DNA of 64,000 nt from Caulobacter sp. 602-1 (GTDB taxonomy: Bacteria; Pseudomonadota; Alphaproteobacteria; Caulobacterales; Caulobacteraceae): contig NZ_RRYI01000004.1 in assembly GCF_003931565.1 (NCBI RefSeq), positions 372,001 through 436,000 of the forward strand, in the 5' to 3' direction. Both the position numbers and the translations under genes were made by a program. The notes beneath the pieces are model-generated. The model saw only the letters and a list, made by a program, of their open reading frames with translations, ran no database searches and was not told where the DNA came from. Within the stretch, counting starts at the first letter, position 1, and every line of letters starts with the position of its first letter. This document shows positions 26,242 to 34,808 of the stretch, one piece after another.

Positions 26242-26825
26242 CGAACAGACTCCCTGCGCTTGATGCCGGCGACCCGCGCCTGTTCGCGAACCTCGATGCG
26301 ATCGTCCAACCAGTGTCCGACCTGGACGCCGAACTCGGGCGGCGCGGGCACGCCCTGGACGATCTGCATCAAACTGGTTTTGGCCATCTCGTCGCGCATC
26401 GTCTTCTGCGCGCGCAGCATGACCGCATGGATTCCGCACACCTTGCGGGTCGCCCAGTTCGGCGGATCGGCCTCGAACAGGGCGCAGCTGCGCCGGATCT
26501 CTCTGCATTCGAAGAGCGGCCTGCGGCCGTCGATGGCGTCGGCCACCTGCAGCACGGAAATGGTCTCCGGCGAGCGGGCCAGGCTGTAGCCGCCGCGCAC
26601 GCCCCCGCTGGCGACGACGAGGCCCGCCTTCTCCAGCTTGGTCATGATCTTGGCGACCATCGCCGCAGGCGCGCCCTGGAGGGCGGCCAAGTCGCGGCTG
26701 CTGGCGGGACGCTCGCGGCCCACGAGCCAGGTGAGGCAGTGCAGGCCGTACTCGAGCGCCGCGCCGTAGAGGCCCGCGCCGCGCTTGTCCCGCTCAGGAC
26801 CGATGTCGTCCGCAGTCTTGCTCAT
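26238..26825 (-). CDS. Rrf2-family transcriptional regulator
   Basis: 195 residues, longer than usual (about 150). Winged HTH: SRDLAALQGAPAAMVAKIMT followed by KLEKAGLVVASGGVRGGYSL, the Rrf2 signature. Three Cys follow (ECREIRRSC, then ...VCGIH) with spacing about C-x6-C-x15-C, suggesting an Fe-S cluster sensor like IscR or NsrR. First gene of an operon with the FixJ regulator, implying joint redox and phosphorelay control. Confidence 0.9.
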   Translation of the reverse strand: MSKTADDIGPERDKRGAGLYGAALEYGLHCLTWLVGRERPASSRDLAALQGAPAAMVAKIMTKLEKAGLVVASGGVRGGYSLARSPETISVLQVADAIDGRRPLFECREIRRSCALFEADPPNWATRKVCGIHAVMLRAQKTMRDEMAKTSLMQIVQGVPAPPEFGVQVGHWLDDRIEVREQARVAGIKRRESVR

Positions 26826-26907
26826 AACGCGACCCTTCTAGGTCCGCGTTATAAACTTCGCGGCGCTGTGGCGGACGCCCCGAATTGGGGATCTTCGCCC
26901 CCCCCGA

Positions 26908-27303
26908 TCAGGCGGGGCCGGCCTCTTGGTCATCGTCTTCCTGGGCGTCCGCCGTCGAATGGCCCTCGACCTGGAAGTCGACATGGGCCGGCTGGAAGGC
27001 GATGCGGCCGGCGATGGCCGCGAAGGCGGGCGGCGGCGCTTCGTAGGACCAGGCGACGTTGTCGACGATGTGCTGGTCGCGATAGATCGTGAAGTAGCGC
27101 GCCTCGCCCTTGTCGGCGTTGTGGGTGACCTTGTCGGTCTCGCGCAGGAAGACCATGAACACGTCCTTGCGCGGGAAGTAGTAGGCGGGCGGATGACCCG
27201 GATCGCGCACGACGACCACGTCGGCGCTGTCTGCGATGTCGTGGCCTTCGAAGAGGGCGCGCGCCCGAACGCCCTGGGTGATGGAGCTTTCCGGAGTAAT
27301 CAT
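26908..27303 (-). CDS. DUF427 domain-containing protein
   Basis: 131 residues. DUF427 features: YYFPRKDVFMVFLRETDK, THNADKGEARYFTIY and DNVAWSYEAPPPAFAAIAG followed by IAFQPAHVDF. The C-terminal tail is acidic (AQEDDDQEAG). The biochemical role of DUF427 proteins is not established. Start at 27303 is preferred; codons further upstream are not protein-like. Confidence 0.8.
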   Translation of the reverse strand: MITPESSITQGVRARALFEGHDIADSADVVVVRDPGHPPAYYFPRKDVFMVFLRETDKVTHNADKGEARYFTIYRDQHIVDNVAWSYEAPPPAFAAIAGRIAFQPAHVDFQVEGHSTADAQEDDDQEAGPA

Positions 27304-27806
27304 GGTCTCACCTGTTTGCCGCCCGGGCGCCGAGAACCCGCGTCGAATGGAATAGGATGAGCCGGACAGGTTGGGCGCTCGCCTACCGTTTCGTTGGTCG
27401 CAGAGGGAAACCGGAAAAACCCCTGCATCCACCATCCCTGGCGCGTCCGATTAACACGGCTCGACCTATTGCTACCGAAGCGCCCGTTGGGCCGACACTG
27501 TACGCTCGGCGGCTTTTGGGTCGCCAAGATCGGCGACGGGCTCGCACAAGGTCGAAGGCGGCCTAGACCAACGGATAGGGCCGCCGTACCGGGGGCGCGG
27601 GCCGCGCGGTCCGCTGTGAGACCGGCGAACGGGCTTCGCTGCGCCTCTTGCCGTCGTCAAAACGACCGTCCACGCGAAAGAGGGGCGCCCAGGGGGCTCG
27701 TTCGTGGGAGGAGAAGGCGGACGGTGCGCGATAAAACTCCGCCTATGACGTTCTGCTGCGCCTCCCGTACCGACCGCACCGTCCTCGCCGCATGGGCCGA
27801 GGCCTC
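27304..27806. other. Divergent promoter region, no gene supported
   Basis: 503 bp between the DUF427 gene and the PAS kinase. Contains one type-A element (27562-27579). Frames crossing it are compositionally non-coding. Confidence 0.5.
27562..27579 (+). promoter_or_regulatory. Type-A operator between DUF427 and PAS-kinase genes
   Basis: CCTAGACCAACGGATAGG, differing from the 24341 copy at 4 of 18 positions. About 228 bp before the kinase start and 259 bp before the DUF427 start. Confidence 0.45.
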
Positions 27807-29789
27807 ATGACCGTACTTTTTCGCGCCCTGGGGCAGGATGATTGCGGGGACCTAGTCGACTTGGCCGCGGAAGCGGTGGTCGTCACCGACCCCGCAGGGG
27901 TGATCCGCTACTGGAACCCGGCGGCCGAGGCGCTGTACGGATGGCCGGCCATGGCCATGGTCGGGCTGCCGTTGCGCGAGATGGCCGACGATCCCGTGCG
28001 CGACGCCGAGCAATGGGCGCTCCTGGTCCAGGAAGGCGCCTGGGCCGGTGAGGTCGCGCGCCGCAGCGCCGCCGGCCGGATCGTCGGCGCGCGGGTGCGG
28101 CGAACGCTCAGGCGCCATCCTGACGGTAGCTTGAGGGATGTGGTGGAGTACGGCCAGCCCGTCCGCTTGTCTGCGCACGAAACCGCCCTGGACCCCATCG
28201 CCGACCTCCGGCGGACGACGGCGGCCTGCTGGGAACTGGATACGCTGGCCAGCACCCAGGCCCAGGGCCTGACCCTGCTCGACGCGTGCCGCATCATAGA
28301 CGCCAACGCCCGTACCGTGCGCCTGTTCGGCGGCATGGCCGACCGCGACCAGATGATCGGTCGCCCGCTGACCGACTATTGGCCGGCCGAGAGTCGCGAC
28401 GACATTGCCCGACTGATCGCTGAGGTCCGGCTGCGCCCGATCGGCTCGCCCCTGGTCCGTACGCTTGGACCCTACGGGCGCCTGGCGGGTGCGACCGCGA
28501 CGGCCTGGCGATCAGTCGAACCCGGTCGCTCCAACAGCCTGTTCCTGATGATCAACGGCGCGGTCAGCGACGACCGCACCGCCTGGGAGCTGCAGGCGAG
28601 CGAGGATCGCTACAGGAAGCTCATCCATTTCACGCCGGTGCCGTTGCTCTATGTCGACGCCCGCCACTCGGGCGAGGCGCTCGAACGGCTTCGCGCGCAG
28701 GGCGTGACCGACATCGCCGCCTATCTCGACGACCATCCCGAGCTTGTCGAACACGCCAAGGACATCGTCCTCGTCACCGAGGTCAACGAAGCGGCCGTGC
28801 GGTTGTTCGGAGCCAGCAGCGCCGCCGAGCTGGTCCAGTCGGTGCGCTATCTCTTCTCGGCCACCCCCAAGATGGCCAACCGCGTGATGCGCGCCCATTT
28901 CGAGGGCCGCCGGAACTATTTTGAGCAGGCCAAGCTGCGGACGTTCGATGGGCGCCTGCGCGATGTCGTGCTGTCGGTGACCTATCCCGCACCGCCGGAA
29001 TACCTCGACACGACCTTCATCACGCTCGAAGACGTGACCGAGCGCCTTCGAACCGAAGCCGAGCTGCGCAGGCTCCAGGCCAACTTCGCCCATGCGGCGC
29101 GACTTTCGACCCTGGGGGAACTGGCGGCTTCGATCGCCCACGAGGTCAACCAGCCGCTTTCGGCGATCATGACCAATGCCGACACCAGCCTGCGATGGCT
29201 GGGCCAGCAGGAGCCCAACCTGGAAAAGGCCCGTCTGCTGACCGAGCGCATCGCCGCCAGCGCCGGACGCGCGAGCCAGATCATCGAGCGGATCCGCGGC
29301 ATGGCGATGAAGCGCGAGCCGCAGCGGACGCGACTGGACGTCCGCGCGACGATCGAGGAGGCCGTGATGATCGTCCGGCACGAGATCGAGGCCAAGGGCA
29401 TCACGCTGATGATGGCGCTCCAGCACGACCTGCCCGCCATCCACGGCGACCGGATCCAGTTGCAGCAGGTCGTCGTCAACCTGCTGGTCAACAGCGTGCA
29501 GGCGATCGATCTTTACGGCTCCGAACGGCGCGAGATTCATCTCTCGGCTTCTCCGGCGCCAACGGGCGTGGCGATCGCCATCCACGACAGCGGGCCCGGC
29601 ATCGCGGCCGAACACCTGGCCAGCGTCTTCGACGGCTTCTTCACGACCAAGGACAGCGGTATCGGCATTGGCCTGGCCATCTGCCAGTCGATCATCACCG
29701 AGCACGCCGGGACCATCTCGGCCGCCAACCACGCCGCGGGCGGGGCCATGTTCACGATCTTACTGCCGCTAGATCATCCTTCGGCCTGA
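27807..29789 (+). CDS. PAS-domain sensor histidine kinase (FixL/DctB-like)
   Basis: About 660 residues, no membrane segment seen. PAS domains at about 15-125 (AAEALYGWPAMAMVGLPLRE) and 265-410, then HisKA with the phospho-acceptor in ASIAHEVNQPLSAIMTNAD (near 441) and HATPase (VVVNLLVNSVQAI, DSGPGIAAEH, GIGIGLAICQSII). Likely partner of the FixJ-type regulators. ATG at 27807 follows GAGG closely; an ATG at 27792 is possible. Its end overlaps the convergent AraC gene by 16 bp. Confidence 0.92.
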   Translation: MTVLFRALGQDDCGDLVDLAAEAVVVTDPAGVIRYWNPAAEALYGWPAMAMVGLPLREMADDPVRDAEQWALLVQEGAWAGEVARRSAAGRIVGARVRRTLRRHPDGSLRDVVEYGQPVRLSAHETALDPIADLRRTTAACWELDTLASTQAQGLTLLDACRIIDANARTVRLFGGMADRDQMIGRPLTDYWPAESRDDIARLIAEVRLRPIGSPLVRTLGPYGRLAGATATAWRSVEPGRSNSLFLMINGAVSDDRTAWELQASEDRYRKLIHFTPVPLLYVDARHSGEALERLRAQGVTDIAAYLDDHPELVEHAKDIVLVTEVNEAAVRLFGASSAAELVQSVRYLFSATPKMANRVMRAHFEGRRNYFEQAKLRTFDGRLRDVVLSVTYPAPPEYLDTTFITLEDVTERLRTEAELRRLQANFAHAARLSTLGELAASIAHEVNQPLSAIMTNADTSLRWLGQQEPNLEKARLLTERIAASAGRASQIIERIRGMAMKREPQRTRLDVRATIEEAVMIVRHEIEAKGITLMMALQHDLPAIHGDRIQLQQVVVNLLVNSVQAIDLYGSERREIHLSASPAPTGVAIAIHDSGPGIAAEHLASVFDGFFTTKDSGIGIGLAICQSIITEHAGTISAANHAAGGAMFTILLPLDHPSA

Positions 29790-30301
29790 TCGACCGTCCC
29801 GGGCCAGCCGTGCGCCCGTCGCCAGGCGTGCGGCGGCGCGCCGAAGCGGCGGTGGAAGAGCCGGGTCAGATGCGACTGGTCGGTCATCCCGCATGCCAGC
29901 GCGATGTCGCTGATCGGCTGGCGGGTGCTCCGCAGGAGCGTGCGGGCGCGTTCGAGCCTGGTGGCGGTGACATATTGCGAGAACGGGCGCCCGAACGTCT
30001 TCTTGAACGCGCGGGAAAAATGGCTGGTGCTGACGCTGACGAGGGCGGCCATTTCCTGGAGACGCAAAGGGGCGTCCAGGCTTTGCGCCAGGTGGATTTC
30101 AAGGCGCTTGACCTGCCAGGGCGCAAGTCCCCCAGTGTAGACGATCGTCGCTGGAGGCTGCACGCTCTTCGTCAGAGCGCCGCTGAGCGTGTTTCCGGCG
30201 CCGTCCTGCCCTGTCGACACGCCGCCGAGCGCGTGCGCCATAAGGGCGGTGAGGTTGGGCAGGGGCAGGCTGGATGTCTCGTTGAAGTCGGTCGCTGGCA
30301 T
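29774..30301 (-). CDS. AraC-family transcriptional regulator (short form)
   Basis: 175 residues. C-terminal double HTH: LRLQEMAALVSVSTSHFSRA, FKKTFGRPFSQYV, DIALACGMTDQSHLTRLFHR. The N-terminal 65 residues carry no classical cupin sensor domain. A type-A operator (30413) lies about 112 bp upstream of this start (or 52 bp for an alternative TTG at 30361), consistent with self-regulation. Similar to the short AraC protein at 56365. Confidence 0.87.
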   Translation of the reverse strand: MPATDFNETSSLPLPNLTALMAHALGGVSTGQDGAGNTLSGALTKSVQPPATIVYTGGLAPWQVKRLEIHLAQSLDAPLRLQEMAALVSVSTSHFSRAFKKTFGRPFSQYVTATRLERARTLLRSTRQPISDIALACGMTDQSHLTRLFHRRFGAPPHAWRRAHGWPGTVDQAEG

Positions 30302-30412
30302 GGCGGCGGTTCCGTGGCTCTCTTCAGTCCACCGGCCAATGGCGACGGCGGGTTCAAGCAAACGGTAGGCGCGGCGCGGACCTGCATCGATCCGGCGAAA
30401 AGGCAGGCCGAT

Positions 30413-30430
30413 CCTATGCCTGCGGATAGG
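30413..30430 (-). promoter_or_regulatory. Type-A operator, AraC gene, palindromic
   Basis: CCTATGCCTGCGGATAGG, arms CCTAT/ATAGG around 8 bp, upstream of the AraC-type gene. Also 18 bp past the LysR stop codon (30448). Confidence 0.55.
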
Positions 30431-30447
30431 GTTGGATGTCGCCGCGT

Positions 30448-31338
30448 CTAATGCGCCAACCGGTCAACCTGCTCGGCGACGAAATCTGAGAACAGGCGCG
30501 CCCTGAGCGGCTGAAAGCGGCCGAAGGCGTGCAGGATCCTCAAGGGCACGATCGGAAGGGAACTGTTGGCCATGACGACCTCGAGCCGCCCGGCCCGAAG
30601 ATCCTCGTCGACGGTCCAGCGCAGCAATTGGGCCACGCCCACGCCGTTGATCGCAGCCGACCTCAGCGCAAAGCCGCTGTCGCAGTCGAGGACGCCTTCC
30701 GGGCGCAGCGTGACGCCGTTGGCGAACCGGATTGGGAAGAGCTCGCCGTGGAGGCGGTAGCGGACGTGCCGGGCGGCCGCCAGGTCCGCGAGGGTTTCGG
30801 GCCGGCCATGGCGGTCGAGATGCTCGGGCGAGGCCACCAGAACCAGGGGCGCGGCGCCAAGCGGGCGTGCGACGAGATCGGGATCGGGCGCGACGCCCGC
30901 CCTGAGCGCCAAGTCGTAGCCTTCGCGGACGAGGTCGACGTGGCGGTCGCTCAGGTCCACCTCCAACCTGACGCCCGGATTGCGCGGGATGAAGATCCGG
31001 GTCAACGGATCGAGCAGCAGTCGGCCAAGGTCCGTGGGAAGGGAAACCCTTAGCCGCCCCTCGGCCGAGCGCGTGCGAACCACGTCCTGCGCCTCGGCCA
31101 AGGCGCGTAGCAGCGGGGCGACGCGCTCGAAATAGGCCGCGCCCTCGACGGTCGTGGCGACGCTGCGTGTCGACCGCACGAACAGGCGCACGCCAAGCCG
31201 GCGCTCCAGCCGCCCGATGCTCTTGGACACCGACGAGGGCGTCGTTCCGGCCCGCCGCGCCGCCGCGCTGAACGAGCCGGTCTCCACGGCGTCGATGAAG
31301 GCCGACAGGCCTGCGGCATGGTCCAGGGGATCGATCAT
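30448..31338 (-). CDS. LysR-family transcriptional regulator
   Basis: 296 residues. Winged HTH (FIDAVETGSFSAAARRAGTT, then SVSKSIGRLERRLGVRLFVR) and an effector-binding domain from about 90. Closest in style to the AaeR/DmlR-like LysR group that regulates adjacent SDR or quinone reductase genes. Divergent from the SDR at 31447 with about 108 bp between starts. Confidence 0.92.
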   Translation of the reverse strand: MIDPLDHAAGLSAFIDAVETGSFSAAARRAGTTPSSVSKSIGRLERRLGVRLFVRSTRSVATTVEGAAYFERVAPLLRALAEAQDVVRTRSAEGRLRVSLPTDLGRLLLDPLTRIFIPRNPGVRLEVDLSDRHVDLVREGYDLALRAGVAPDPDLVARPLGAAPLVLVASPEHLDRHGRPETLADLAAARHVRYRLHGELFPIRFANGVTLRPEGVLDCDSGFALRSAAINGVGVAQLLRWTVDEDLRAGRLEVVMANSSLPIVPLRILHAFGRFQPLRARLFSDFVAEQVDRLAH

Positions 31339-31446
31339 CTGGGCCAGGATGGAACAGGCCCTGTGCCGCCGGCTTGTCTTATCCGATCCACATTCACGGC
31401 CATCTGGGACGGTGCAATCAACCCATCGCCTGGAGGCGTAAGAACA

Positions 31447-32196
31447 GTGGACACCCTCAAGAACAAGGTCGCCGTGATCACCGGCGGCGCCAGCGGCATC
31501 GGCCTGGCCTCGGCCAAGCTCTTCGCGGCGGAAGGCGCGCAGGTCGTCGTCACCGGACGTCGCGCCGAGGCGGTCGAGGCCGCGGTCGCCCAGATTGGTC
31601 CCGCCGCCCTGGGCCTGGTCGGCGACGTGGCCGACATCGGCCACCATAAGGCGGTCGCCCAGGCCGTCCGCGAGCGGTTCGGCGGTCTGGACGTCTACAT
31701 GGCCAATGCCGGCGTCAACACGATCATGCCGTCGCCAGAGGTCACCGAGGCCGAATACGACGCCCAGTTCGCGGTCAATGCGCGGGGCGTGTTCTTTGGC
31801 GTCCAGAAGATCGAACCGCTGCTGCGCGACGGGGGCGCGATCCTGCTGACCGGGTCGATCGCCAGCCAAAAGGCGCTGCATGGCCATGCCGCCTATGCCG
31901 GCTCCAAGGCCGCGCTGGAGGCCTTCGCCCGAGTCTGGGCGCTCGAGCTGAAGGACCGCGGCGTTCGGGTTAACGTGCTAAGCCCTGGTCCGACGGACAC
32001 CGCCATCCTGGGCAAGCTGGGCGTGGGGCCTGAGCAACGCGACGCCTTCGAGGCCGGCATGGCCGAGCGCATACCGCTCGGGCGTCTGGCGCGCCCCGAG
32101 GAGTTGGCGCGCGCGGCCCTGTTCCTGGTTTCAGACGCGGGCAGCTTCATCACGGGCGTCAACCTGGCGGTCGACGGCGGCATGACCATGCTCTGA
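31447..32196 (+). CDS. SDR-family oxidoreductase
   Basis: 249 residues from a GTG start preceded by GGAGG (11-bp spacing). Classical SDR motifs: GGASGIGLASAK, MANAGVNT (NAG), LTGSIA (Ser), YAGSK (Tyr/Lys) and FITGVNLAVDGG. Likely the target of the divergent LysR regulator. Substrate unknown. An Arg in TGRRAEAV after strand two favours NADP(H). Confidence 0.9.
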   Translation: MDTLKNKVAVITGGASGIGLASAKLFAAEGAQVVVTGRRAEAVEAAVAQIGPAALGLVGDVADIGHHKAVAQAVRERFGGLDVYMANAGVNTIMPSPEVTEAEYDAQFAVNARGVFFGVQKIEPLLRDGGAILLTGSIASQKALHGHAAYAGSKAALEAFARVWALELKDRGVRVNVLSPGPTDTAILGKLGVGPEQRDAFEAGMAERIPLGRLARPEELARAALFLVSDAGSFITGVNLAVDGGMTML

Positions 32197-32213
32197 CTAA
32201 GATGTGGCGGCCG

Positions 32214-32231
32214 CCTAGACCTTGGGAGGGG
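32214..32231 (+). promoter_or_regulatory. Weak type-A operator, secreted hydrolase gene
   Basis: CCTAGACCTTGGGAGGGG: the left half matches the consensus and the right half is degraded. Spacing of 93 bp to the start at 32324 is the same as at other copies. Confidence 0.4.
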
Positions 32232-32323
32232 GCGACCTCTCCCTTCCGCGAGATGGGCGGCCGCCGCCGGACGCCGCATGGTCGGGACGACGAGGCGTTG
32301 GCCTCGAACCCACGGAGTTCTCC

Positions 32324-33103
32324 ATGCGCAATTCCCTCAAGGCCGCAATGCTCGGCCTGGCCCTGCTCCTGCCGGCCGCGGGCCAGGCGGCGCCCCCCGC
32401 CGTCAAGCCCACCATCGTGCTGGTGCACGGCGCCTTCGCCGACGCCTCGGGGTGGAACGACGTCGTGACCAAGCTCAGCCGGGACGGCTATACGGTCATC
32501 GCCGCCGCCAATCCGCTCCGCGACCTGAAGTCGGACGCCCAGTCGGTGTCGGCCCTGGTCAAGTCGATCAACGGCCCGGTGGTGCTCGTCGGCCATTCCT
32601 ATGGCGGCGAGGTGATCACCGAGGCGGCGAACGGCCAATCCAACGTCACGGCCCTGGTCTATGTCGCCGCCTTCCTGCCGGAAGCGGGGGAATCGGCCAA
32701 GTCGTTGTCGGCAAAGTTCCCGGGCGCCACCCTGGGCGAAGCGCTGTCCACGGTGACCCTGCCCGACGGCGACGAAGACCTCTATATCCAACCGGCCAAG
32801 TTCCACGCCCAGTTCGCCGCGGACGTTCCGGCCGCGAAGGCGGCGCTGATGGCGGCCAGCCAGCGCCCGATCACCGGACGGGCGCTTTCGGACATGGCCA
32901 CCGCCCCGACCTGGAAACGCCTGCCGTCCTACGTCATCTACGGCACCGCCGACCGCAACGTCCCGGCGCAGGTCGAAGCGTTCATGGCCGCTCGGGCCCA
33001 GGCCCGCAAGACCGTGGTCGTCGAGGGCGGCTCCCACGCCCTGCTCGTGTCGCAGCCGGCCAAGGTCGCCGCCTTGATCGAAGACGCGGCCTCGGCGCGC
33101 TGA
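32324..33103 (+). CDS. Secreted alpha/beta hydrolase
   Basis: 259 residues. Sec signal peptide (about 1-23: LKAAMLGLALLLPAAGQA). Hydrolase motifs: LVHGAFADASGW, GHSYGGEV (nucleophile Ser), YGTADRNVP (Asp) and GGSHALLVSQP (His). Matches the salicylate-esterase/pyrethroid-hydrolase-like (EstC/MES) group common in Proteobacteria. Start at 32324 begins the signal peptide. ETF-QO follows 16 bp later. Confidence 0.9.
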   Translation: MRNSLKAAMLGLALLLPAAGQAAPPAVKPTIVLVHGAFADASGWNDVVTKLSRDGYTVIAAANPLRDLKSDAQSVSALVKSINGPVVLVGHSYGGEVITEAANGQSNVTALVYVAAFLPEAGESAKSLSAKFPGATLGEALSTVTLPDGDEDLYIQPAKFHAQFAADVPAAKAALMAASQRPITGRALSDMATAPTWKRLPSYVIYGTADRNVPAQVEAFMAARAQARKTVVVEGGSHALLVSQPAKVAALIEDAASAR

Positions 33104-33119
33104 AGCTGGGAACGAGGCC

Positions 33120-34802
33120 ATGACCATGGATCAAGCCGGCGCCCGCCAACGGGAGGTCATGGCCTATGACGTCGTGATCGTCGGGGCGGGCCCCTCGGGG
33201 CTCGCCGCGGCGATACGCCTGAAGCACCTGGCCAAGACCGCCGGTGTCGACCTCTCGGTGGCGGTGATCGAGAAGGGCTCCGAGGTCGGGGCCCACACAA
33301 TCTCGGGCGCGGTGATCGACCCGGTCGGCCTCTCCGAGCTTTTCCCCGACTGGAAGCTCCTGGGCGCGCCGCTGGAGACGCCGGTATCGTCCGACCGCTT
33401 CCTGCTGCTGGGACGCAGGGGGTCGTTCAAGATCCCGATTTGGCTGATGCCGCCCTACGTCCACAACCGTGGAAACTACATCGCGTCGCTGGGCGTGCTG
33501 TGCCGCTGGTTGGCGACCCAGGCCGAAGCCCTGGGCGTCGAGATCTATCCCGGCATGGCCGCCTCGGACCTCGTCCTCGACACGAGCGGCGCCGTCAAGG
33601 GCGTGGTCGCCGGCGTCTTCGGCGTCGGCCGCGATGGAAAGCCCGGGCCTGCGTTCGAGCCGGGCGTCGAGCTCCACGGGCGTTACGTGATGATCGCCGA
33701 AGGCGCGCGCGGGTCGCTCGCCAAGCAGCTCATCGCCCGCTTCGGCCTGGACAGGGCAAGCCAACCGCAGAAGTACGGCATCGGGCTGAAGGAGCTCTGG
33801 CAGGTGCCCGAGGCGGTCTTCCGGCCCGGCTTCGTCCAGCATACGCTGGGCTGGCCGCTGGACGACAAGACCGGCGGCGGCAGCTTCCTCTACCATTTCG
33901 GCGACCGATACGTGTCCGTCGGCTTCATCGTCCACCTCGACTACAAGAACCCCTGGCTGTCGCCCTTCGACGAGTTCCAGCGCGCCAAGCAGCACCCGGC
34001 GATCGCCAAGCACCTGGCGGGCGGCCGCCGGATCGCCTATGGCGCGCGAGCCGTGATCGAAGGCGGCTTCCAGTCGACGCCGCGGCTCTATTTCCCCGGC
34101 GGGGTTCTGCTCGGTGATGCGGCGGGATTGCTGAATTTCCCGAGGATCAAGGGGAGCCACAACGCCATCACCAGCGGAAGGCTCGCGGCGGAAGCGGCGT
34201 TCGCGGCGCTGCGCGCAGGCCGGGGCCGTGACACGCTGGTCGAATACGAGGAAGCTTACGAGGGCTCCAGGATCTGGCGGGAGCTGCATACGGTGCGCAA
34301 CGTCAAACCGCTATGGTCGCGGTTCGGGACGATATTTGGCAACCTTCTGGGCCTGATCGAGATGTTCACCACCCGCTTCGACGGCTTCTCGTTCTTCGGC
34401 ACGCTCAAGCACGGCGGGACGGATGCCGCCGCGACGGGACTGGCCGCCGACCACCGGCCCATCGCCTATCCCAAGCCCGACGGGGTGCTGTCGTTCGACA
34501 AGCTCTCGAGCGTGTTCCTCTCGAACACCCATCACGCCGACGACCAGCCGTCGCACCTGAAGCTGAAGGATCCCTCGATCCCCATTGGCGTAAACCTGCC
34601 GAAATATGGGGAACCGGCTAGGCTCTACTGCCCGGCGGGCGTCTACGAGGTGCTCTACGACGAGCAGGGCGCCAATCCGCGCTTCCAGGTCAATTTCCAA
34701 AATTGCGTGCATTGCAAGACCTGCGACATCAAGGATCCGTCGCAGAACATCACCTGGACGACGCCCCAGGGCGGCGACGGGCCCAACTATCCGAACATGT
34801 GA
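33120..34802 (+). CDS. Electron transfer flavoprotein-ubiquinone oxidoreductase
   Basis: 560 residues, the normal ETF-QO length. FAD-binding loop VIVGAGPSGLAAAIRLK near residue 18, the second flavin motif LLGDAAGLLNFPRIKGSH near 330, and the C-terminal [4Fe-4S] site CPAGVYEV ... NCVHCKTCDI. Membrane-associated enzyme passing electrons from ETF to ubiquinone. The ETF alpha/beta genes are not in the window. ATG at 33120 or 33126. The downstream gene starts 6 bp later. Confidence 0.95.
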   Translation: MTMDQAGARQREVMAYDVVIVGAGPSGLAAAIRLKHLAKTAGVDLSVAVIEKGSEVGAHTISGAVIDPVGLSELFPDWKLLGAPLETPVSSDRFLLLGRRGSFKIPIWLMPPYVHNRGNYIASLGVLCRWLATQAEALGVEIYPGMAASDLVLDTSGAVKGVVAGVFGVGRDGKPGPAFEPGVELHGRYVMIAEGARGSLAKQLIARFGLDRASQPQKYGIGLKELWQVPEAVFRPGFVQHTLGWPLDDKTGGGSFLYHFGDRYVSVGFIVHLDYKNPWLSPFDEFQRAKQHPAIAKHLAGGRRIAYGARAVIEGGFQSTPRLYFPGGVLLGDAAGLLNFPRIKGSHNAITSGRLAAEAAFAALRAGRGRDTLVEYEEAYEGSRIWRELHTVRNVKPLWSRFGTIFGNLLGLIEMFTTRFDGFSFFGTLKHGGTDAAATGLAADHRPIAYPKPDGVLSFDKLSSVFLSNTHHADDQPSHLKLKDPSIPIGVNLPKYGEPARLYCPAGVYEVLYDEQGANPRFQVNFQNCVHCKTCDIKDPSQNITWTTPQGGDGPNYPNM

Positions 34803-34808
34803 GGGACC

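Noticed and set aside
28512..29732. Long minus-strand frame opposite the PAS kinase
   Set aside because: Antisense shadow; kinase H, N and G boxes are all on the plus strand.
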